The position numbers were made by a program, and so were the translations under genes. A stretch of DNA of 64,000 nucleotides, taken from positions 521,001 through 585,000 of the forward strand of contig JAPJBO010000022.1 of the NCBI GenBank assembly GCA_030068145.1, read 5' to 3'. Below are positions 58,729 to 64,000 of this stretch, piece by piece. This DNA comes from Diplonema papillatum. Its lineage: Eukaryota; Euglenozoa; Diplonemea; Diplonemida; Diplonemidae. Below the pieces are notes generated by a model. It saw nothing but the letters and a program-made list of their open reading frames with translations, made no database searches and had not been told where the DNA came from. How positions within the stretch are numbered: position 1 is the stretch's first letter; each line of letters opens with the position of its first letter.

Positions 58729-59655
58729 TCAGGCCGGCAAAATATGCACGATACAGCAGCTCTTAGGCTGAACATGGCACAAGTGCGAGGGTCCGCAAGT
58801 GCGGCACGATTCCCCATGAACACCAGACGACCACAGAACGTGGCGAAATCCACCGCCGGAGCCACACGACGGAGTCTGAAGCCACTGACTGTCTTTGTGC
58901 CCACAGGAAGCGCGAACTGAACGCAAGGACCTTCCAAATGCGGAACCCTGTACGGAGAGAGGACCACGCAACGGAGCCGGCGGTCAATAAGTAGTTTCTA
59001 GCAGGACTAATTCCTCACACCGAAGTGAACATGAGTTGCCTTAACGAAACGAACCTTGTGGAACTGAACTCAGGCTGATAGGTGGGCCTTTTACAACGTT
59101 GGTACCGGTCAGCAAGCAAACGTATCCGACCCCTGGCACAGCGATGGCGACTGCATCGCACTCAGACAGAGTTGATAGCATAAACTTGGAACCCCTTCTC
59201 GCGGTCAGCAAGAATGACTGATTCCTTCCTGACGTCATCGACTGTCTCTGTGCCCACAGGAAGCGCGAACTGAACGCAAGGACCTTCCAGATGTGGAACA
59301 CTGTACGGAGAGAAGACCCCGCAAACGGAGCAGGCGGCAACAAGTAGTTTCCAACAGGACTGATCCCTCACACCGAAGTGATCATGAGTTGCCTTAACGA
59401 AACGAACCTTGCGGAGCTGAACTCAGGCTGATAGGTGGGCCTTCTACAACGTTCGTACTGGTCAGCAAGTAAACGTATCCGACCCCTGGCACAGAGTGCC
59501 CGACTATGTAGAGCCTCCGGTCGGCCACTGAGGCTGGATGCCTGATAGCGAAGGGTCGGCAAGCCAATGTTCTGACCAACGTGGGGGGGGGGGCCGTTGT
59601 ATAATGGTTTAGCTTGAAGGGAATTGGAAAGGTTGAAAAAGGTTTTTGCGGTCAC
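58729..59655 (-). other. Tandem exon-like units on the minus strand
   Basis: Two DNA units about 345-350 bp apart share long stretches: 58,886-58,980 with 59,237-59,330, and 59,029-59,150 with 59,372-59,490. Minus-strand translation gives repeated peptides: VPHLEGPCVQFALPVGT(E/K)TV, and VPGVGYVYLLTSTNVVEGPP, then ISLSSAPQGSFR. The second is followed at the DNA level by a GT that could be a splice donor, and peptides are conserved better than flanking DNA, as expected for duplicated exons of a repeat-domain protein. Frames are interrupted between units, so either introns or pseudogene decay applies. No known repeat domain recognised. Confidence 0.45.
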
Positions 59656-60386
59656 CGTCGGTTTGTGTTCTTATTTTTATTGGTTTTTTTCTTATTTTTC
59701 ATAAGTTATTTTTTTTTTTCGGGGGTTCGCGTAACCCTTCTTTTCCGGAAGATAACGTTATCTTTTCTTTTCTCTCTGGCGCTCCTTTTCTCTCTATCTC
59801 TCTCTTTGGCTAGCAAAGCGACTATTGCGACCGACACCACGACCACACCCGTAGTGAATGTGATCAAGGGCCCCCCACGTTCTACATGTTGAGCAGTGTG
59901 AACTTGAAATGCAGGTACCACAGGGGTATAGTTATGTTGAGCAGGGGTTGCCATGTAGCCTCCGACGGTCCGTTAGTCGTGGGGGTGGGGGGGGGGGGGG
60001 TTGCAAGAACGTGCTTGGAATGGGTATGTGCTCAACACCGCACTGGTCACGTCTGCGCCTTTAAGCCACGGACGCAAAAGGCGGACCATCATCAGCGCGG
60101 AACCTGTGTGTCTGCAGACAGGACAGCGATGCGAGTCTGGTTTGTTAGGCGGCTTCGTAGCTCGTCACAGCCAGGACCACCCGTGCTACTAGAGCACAGG
60201 CGAATCCGTCACGGGAGAAGGCCCCTACAACTGAGTGGGTTTTTTTTGTAACGGCAATTCTTTTCTTCTTGCAGAGGTAGTTGCCTATCGGCTTTCCTTT
60301 TGTAAATGGTCACCGAAATGCCTTTTTCTTTTGTGGTTTGGTTATCGGCTTACATAGTCGCGAGTCGCTTCAATAAAACCCTTATT
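59656..60386. other. Intergenic, no gene recognised
   Basis: T-rich to 59,730, CT microsatellite-like (TCTCTCTATCTCTCTCTTT) near 59,788-59,807, a G-run near 59,990-60,000. No coding frame stands out. Confidence 0.35.
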
Positions 60387-60640
60387 TTCCGAGACTAGAG
60401 GTATGCTAATAGCTCTATCGAGCCAACCTCACTTTTTTGGGGTCGGGGGCGAAGCCCGGGGGCACTTTTTTATAGGACTTTTTGGGTCAGAATTTTGACT
60501 GAGTTTCCAGCGGCGATAGCTTTTTTTAACCCTGGCGATTCAATCATAAATGGCCCAGTCGTAGGGCGCTGGACTTCGGCCATGCGGTACCTGGGTTCGA
60601 ATCCCAGCCGAGCAGTTTTTTTCGGTTGGAACGTATCCCC
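60387..60640 (+). mobile_element. Modular SINE-like element, copy with diverged tRNA head
   Basis: Module A (GAGACTAGAGGTATGCTAAT to GGGGGCACTTTTTTATAG, 60,391-60,475) matches 44,606 almost base for base. After 70 bp a tRNA-like head of a different type follows (60,546-60,616): TGGCCCAGTCGTAGGGCGCT, then GGTTCGAATCCCAGCCGAGC. Module D is not recognisable. The different head suggests either head exchange or a tandem insertion of another SINE. Confidence 0.6.
60546..60616 (+). other. tRNA-like SINE head, second type
   Basis: TGGCCCAGTCGTAGGGCGC fits an A box and GGTTCGAATCC a B box. CCTGGGTTCGAATCCCAGC forms a proper T-arm (CTGGG with CCCAG). The 5' end (CATAAATGGCC) does not pair with the 3' end (GCCGAGCA), so a functional tRNA is not called, though it is the best candidate in the window. 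Confidence 0.5.
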
Positions 60641-61227
60641 GTTTCTGGTGGGTTGCCCCCGGGGACCGGGGCGCTCCCGAAGGGGGCGCGGGGGGGTACT
60701 TAGCCAAGAACTTGGCTTTGCGTGAAATTGCTTGAACTCTGCTTTGCCCCCCCCCCCCCCCCCCTTCCCCGGGTTCGAGCGCCAAACGTGGCCGTGCTCG
60801 GCGAGTCGGGGACGACTCACATACTACGGGTTCCCTGGCTCCATTTTTGACGGATCTCATCGGAGCTGCACGTGGGCATAAAGTCGACGAGAAGTAGACG
60901 ACGTCTGCTGCACCGACCAGCAAATTGTTGCAAAAGAATGTCGCCAAACGAGGGATTTACCATCGCAAAACTGATGGGTTTCATTTCCGGTGCCCTTTTC
61001 CAGGCATGTAGTCATGACCCGGACACCAACTTTTTGGGAGTCTGCGCCTTGGTGGCTCAAGTCAAATACCCGACCCAGCGCCGGAGAGCACCGGCTGGTG
61101 CTCTCCGGTGCCAGCACCGGTGCTGTGATGCTAGACTCCACACTGCTGTGGGTACTACTGTTCTGCTACGGCTGCACTGCACTTGCGCAGACAGTGTTCG
61201 GGACGTGGATCCATATGGTAAGATGCC

Positions 61228-61612
61228 AAACCCCCCCCCCCTTTGCACTAACAAATTTTTTTTTCGAGGTCACCTCATACTGACCACACCCCCTATATGT
61301 GGCCCGAAACGGGCCCGAAACGGGTTTTGGCGGGCTGAGTGGGGGTAAAGGGGCCTCTGAAGGCCCACAAAGGGGCCCAGGTGGGTCCCGGAGCGGACCC
61401 ACTACCATGGCGGGCGTGCTCCCAAAATGGAGTCATTTTGGGGGTCTCACCGCTACCCAACCTAGCTCATCACTTTCTGGCCCCCGGCGAGCAAATCCAG
61501 TGTGTAAAACGACAAGATCGGTGGCGTTTCGTACTAGTTGGCCACCATTTGATGTGTTGGAGGCGGAAAAATGCTCTTGTGGACAAACAAACACCCCATT
61601 TTGGCCATCTAG
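61228..61612 (+). repeat. ~385-bp dispersed repeat, copy 2
   Basis: See the copy at 55,083. Differences include CAAAGG for CGAAGG, ACTACCATGGCGGG for ACTACCCGGGTGGG, and divergence after about 61,530. Both copies start at a C-run followed by TTTGC and a T-run, which resembles a shared insertion end. Confidence 0.8.
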
Positions 61613-62464
61613 ATGAGCCTCACGGTGAAGGGTTATCAGAAGGTACAGCGGAGAGCCAGGGGGTTCACCACTGGCGAGAGGCAGAATTGGGCGTCGGACA
61701 GCGGACGATAAGCAGGCCCCGGCTCTCCGTCAGTCTTTGGGTGAACTGCTCATGCACAGCCACAAAATTGGCGAGCATCTCGAGTTCGAATACAGTTCGA
61801 GGTTCGTTGGCGGCAGCGGGCTGTCGTGTATGGCAGTAGGGGAGACCAGCCTTGGCCCATGGCCGTCCCGCCCACGGATTGGCCCGGCGGAAAACGCGCG
61901 CATCCGCCGCCTCCTACAGCAAAACGAAATACACAAGCGGAGAATGCACTGAATTTGGAAATTTGTGAGTGCATACGACGGACCCCCGTGTATGAGTACA
62001 CATTCGGCCGCCAGACGTACCAGACCCTCACCATCTACCCTTTCGTTAACGAACACGAGGCACTTGCACTTCAAGGAAGTACTAGCAAACCACCCCGGAA
62101 CCTGAGCCGATAGCCATGGCCCAACTTTACCCCACTCCCTCGGAACTCGCACTCATTCCCGCCAAAAAGCGCTGGTTGAGCCGCTTGTTCGCGGACACCC
62201 GTGGTTGAAGGTGACTACCGCCGGTGTCATTTGCCTGTTCCAAAGGGTGCATGCGGACGCTCGCGGAACATATATCTGCGGACAGTGGAGTCGCTGTGGT
62301 ACGATAGCAAGTACCTGACCAACCGGATAACGGCCCACCTCAAACCCACCGACACTGGCCACTGGGCACCTTTCTGCGCTCGGGAGAAGCAAGCTGAGGA
62401 GTCTTCAATCACCCTCACTCTTTTTACTTCGATTTTCCTTTTCCTTTTAGCATCTTCTACGTAG
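61613..62464 (+). other. Possible fragmented gene (exon-like peptides)
   Basis: Three plus-strand peptides look protein-like but lie in different frames or are separated by stops: QAPALRQSLGELLMHSHKIG ... RIRRLLQQNEIHKRRM (to 61,952), RRTPVYEYTFGRQTYQTLTI ... FVNEHEALALQ (to 62,113) and RNIYLRTVESLWYDSKYLTN ... RITAHLKPTDTGHW (to 62,464). They may be exons of one gene that continues into the ORF at 62,792, but no splice pairs were established. Confidence 0.3.
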
Positions 62465-62576
62465 TAGACTTGATGCTAGCACCAAACATGCATGAGAGGC
62501 AGAGACTTGCCTAAACATTAAATTAAGATTTTCCCCCCAATACAGACCCGGAAAGACTCCAAGACGGATCACCCCC

Positions 62577-62612
62577 GCAATGGGATTCCCTTGAGCAAGG
62601 CAATCCCATTGC
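62577..62612. repeat. Perfect 11-bp hairpin
   Basis: GCAATGGGATT (62,577-62,587) and AATCCCATTGC (62,602-62,612) are exact complements with a 14-base loop. No T-run follows. It lies about 180 bp before the ATG at 62,792. Confidence 0.7.
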
Positions 62613-62791
62613 GACAAAGTTTGTTGCCCCGTTGGGATATAAGGGGGAAAAAATCACAAGTGTTAGGATGGCAGGGGACTATACCTTTGACTAATTGTGG
62701 CTGCTGTGCCACGAGAAAACCACCAATCACTCCTAGGAAAGGGTCCCGCCGCGAAACAGGAAGAGAGCAACGCAAGGGAAACCCGACCGGC

Positions 62792-63214
62792 ATGAGCTTC
62801 TACGTGGACCCGTCGGCCGACGTCTTCGAGACCGAGTCGCAGGTGCCCGCGTACGTGAAGAAGCGGGAGCTGCAGCCCGTCGTGCACGACAGCAGCGTGT
62901 ACCTGTTCCAGAGCTGGGGGTGCCGGTCCGCAAACCACCCCGGGCGGACCCACGAACGGCAGAAGCTGCAGGCCTACTACAAGCGACGGGGGAAGGTTGT
63001 CCTGCCGCCCTCGGCCGCCAGTGTGGACCCCACCACGCGCCCGCCTTCGGAGCGGAGCCAGGGCTCGTGGACCCTGACACCGCCGTACAACCGGTGCTAC
63101 GGCTACTACAAGTCGTATGGAACCTCTAAAGGGCACAACTACCCATGTGGCAGCGTCCCTTCGCCGCGCCGAGTATATTCCACAGGGACTGACTGGCCGC
63201 CGAGCCCCTCCTAG
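62792..63214 (+). CDS. Tyr/Pro-rich small ORF, partly duplicated downstream
   Basis: 140 aa from the ATG at 62,792; the frame is open from 62,591 but the upstream part is not conserved in the duplicate. The peptide reads MSFYVDPSADVFETESQVPA, YVKKRELQPVVHDSSVYLFQ, then a basic Tyr-rich stretch (KLQAYYKRRGKV), a DPTTRPP box and YNRCYGYYKSYGTSKG. No known domain. A decayed copy of the same region follows at 63,275-63,600, showing that the unit was duplicated in tandem. Base composition is GC-rich compared with the DNA just upstream. It may be the last exon of a longer gene. Confidence 0.4.
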   Translation: MSFYVDPSADVFETESQVPAYVKKRELQPVVHDSSVYLFQSWGCRSANHPGRTHERQKLQAYYKRRGKVVLPPSAASVDPTTRPPSERSQGSWTLTPPYNRCYGYYKSYGTSKGHNYPCGSVPSPRRVYSTGTDWPPSPS

Positions 63215-63274
63215 TCTTGTCCTGTCTTCCATCCTGGAGCAGTCGGTGAAGCGCTAGGGGAGCCAAGGTTCGAA

Positions 63275-63664
63275 GTGCCGTGCAACCGCTGCTACGAGCA
63301 ACCGTATACATCACAACCGTTTCTCTTCCGTGTCGGTGTCGAGACTGAGCTGCAGGCACCCGTGTACGTGATGAAGAGGGAGCTGTACCGTCTCGTGCAC
63401 GGCAGCAACAACGCGCCTTCACTGTCAGAGTGGACCCCACCACGCGTGCTACCGCTGCTACGAATCGTACAGAACCTCTACAGGGCGCCACTGCCCAAGC
63501 GACAAGTGTACCCGTTGCCGCGCCGAAGCCACAGGGTCCGATTGGCTGCGGGGCCCCACCTAGTCTTGTCGTGTCTGTCGATCTCGCGCCCTGTGTGCTG
63601 GCACTCGTGCATGCGGAGACGTCTAGCTCTGTACACTAACTCCTCCGCAGAGCACAGTTGGTAG
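63275..63664 (+). pseudogene. Diverged tandem copy of the Tyr/Pro-rich ORF
   Basis: ETELQAPVYVMKRELYRLVH at about 63,341-63,400 parallels ETESQVPAYVKKRELQPVVH in the ORF at 62,792. A GTGGACCCCACCACGCG string is shared (63,429 and 63,022), after which the copy is in a shifted frame (TTRATAATNRTEPLQGAT). The trailing CTAGTCTTGTC...TGTCT sequence is also shared (63,560 and 63,212). Internal deletion and frame changes suggest decay, or alternative exons of a repeat protein. Confidence 0.4.
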
Positions 63665-64000
63665 CCTGAGGTCGCGTCGCGTAAAAACAGTCGACGCCAC
63701 CCAGATTGTCAAGCCTTACTCCGTTCAAACGCAAGCTCGCCAGCACGACGCCCGCTTTCGACGGAAACAAGCAACCAAAACCCCGCGTCAGCGTAGCCGT
63801 TCGCTGGGCAACCGCATGCTGCCCATCTTTCTTGTCTTGTACACCCCCTCCTCTTTCTCTTACCCTCCTCACGCCCGGCCGTCGCCCAACTGTTCCGGTC
63901 GCTGCTCACGGGTTTGCGACCTCCCGTAGTTGGACAATGGCCGCCCCGAGTAGAGCCGAGAGTGCATTCTACTCAGGCTGGCCCACCCCTATCCCCTGGC
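63665..64000. other. Window end, no gene recognised
   Basis: Minus-strand frames exist but have no recognisable domain. No strong repeat seen. Confidence 0.3.

Overview
The window looks like nuclear DNA of a unicellular eukaryote with a large, repeat-rich genome. The evidence is eukaryotic gene structure (GT-AG introns of about 85-210 bp that restore reading frames), tRNA-headed SINE-like elements, non-LTR and tyrosine-recombinase retroelements, TIR elements, and long stretches without genes. The domain plan of the cyclase-like membrane protein is reminiscent of protist families, including alveolates, but the sequence alone does not settle the lineage. There are no bacterial operons, rRNA genes or CRISPR arrays.

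Layout. 1-2.6 kb: C-terminal part of a non-LTR retrotransposon reverse transcriptase, cut by the window edge. 3.7-12.9 kb: two large paralogous proteins (926 and about 907 aa) of a family I do not recognise; long stretches are nearly identical in DNA while three blocks are unrelated. A small multi-pass membrane protein lies between them. 13.6-20.35 kb: 6.7 kb of low-complexity, quasi-palindromic DNA rich in CTACGTAG/GTATAC-type words, with an internal ~190-bp satellite and three copies of a ~46-bp core carrying an 18-bp perfect palindrome. 21.0-25.8 kb: a truncated MITE, a decayed hAT transposase relic between two copies of a palindromic repeat, and a 1.64-kb TIR element with a TTA target duplication. 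25.9-28.8 kb: two modular SINE-like elements with expanded 16-bp arrays. 29.7-32.3 kb: a membrane protein with a degenerate class III nucleotide-cyclase domain in two exons. 33.0 kb: a small intronless ORF.

38.4-46 kb: a minus-strand tyrosine-recombinase retroelement in the unusual order gag, YR, RT, RNase H, apparently with an upstream gag-like ORF separated from it by about 3.4 kb of inserted repeats (two minisatellites, an inverted fragment of the neighbouring non-LTR element and a SINE). 47.1-51.3 kb: a long intact non-LTR ORF with RT, zinc knuckle and RNase H. 51.6-54.6 kb: a convergent pair of unrecognised genes, one spliced and one with an acidic tail. 54.9-64 kb: homopolymer tracts, a duplicated ~385-bp repeat, a four-TM protein, another MITE, a minus-strand array of repeated exon-like units, and a partly duplicated Tyr-rich ORF at the end.

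Overall perhaps eight host genes can be supported; most other recognisable sequence is mobile or repeat DNA. Functional cooperation between the host genes is not evident. The best leads are the mosaic paralogues, the gag-YR-RT-RH element, the modular SINE family, the palindromic 6.7-kb island and the convergent unknown gene pair.
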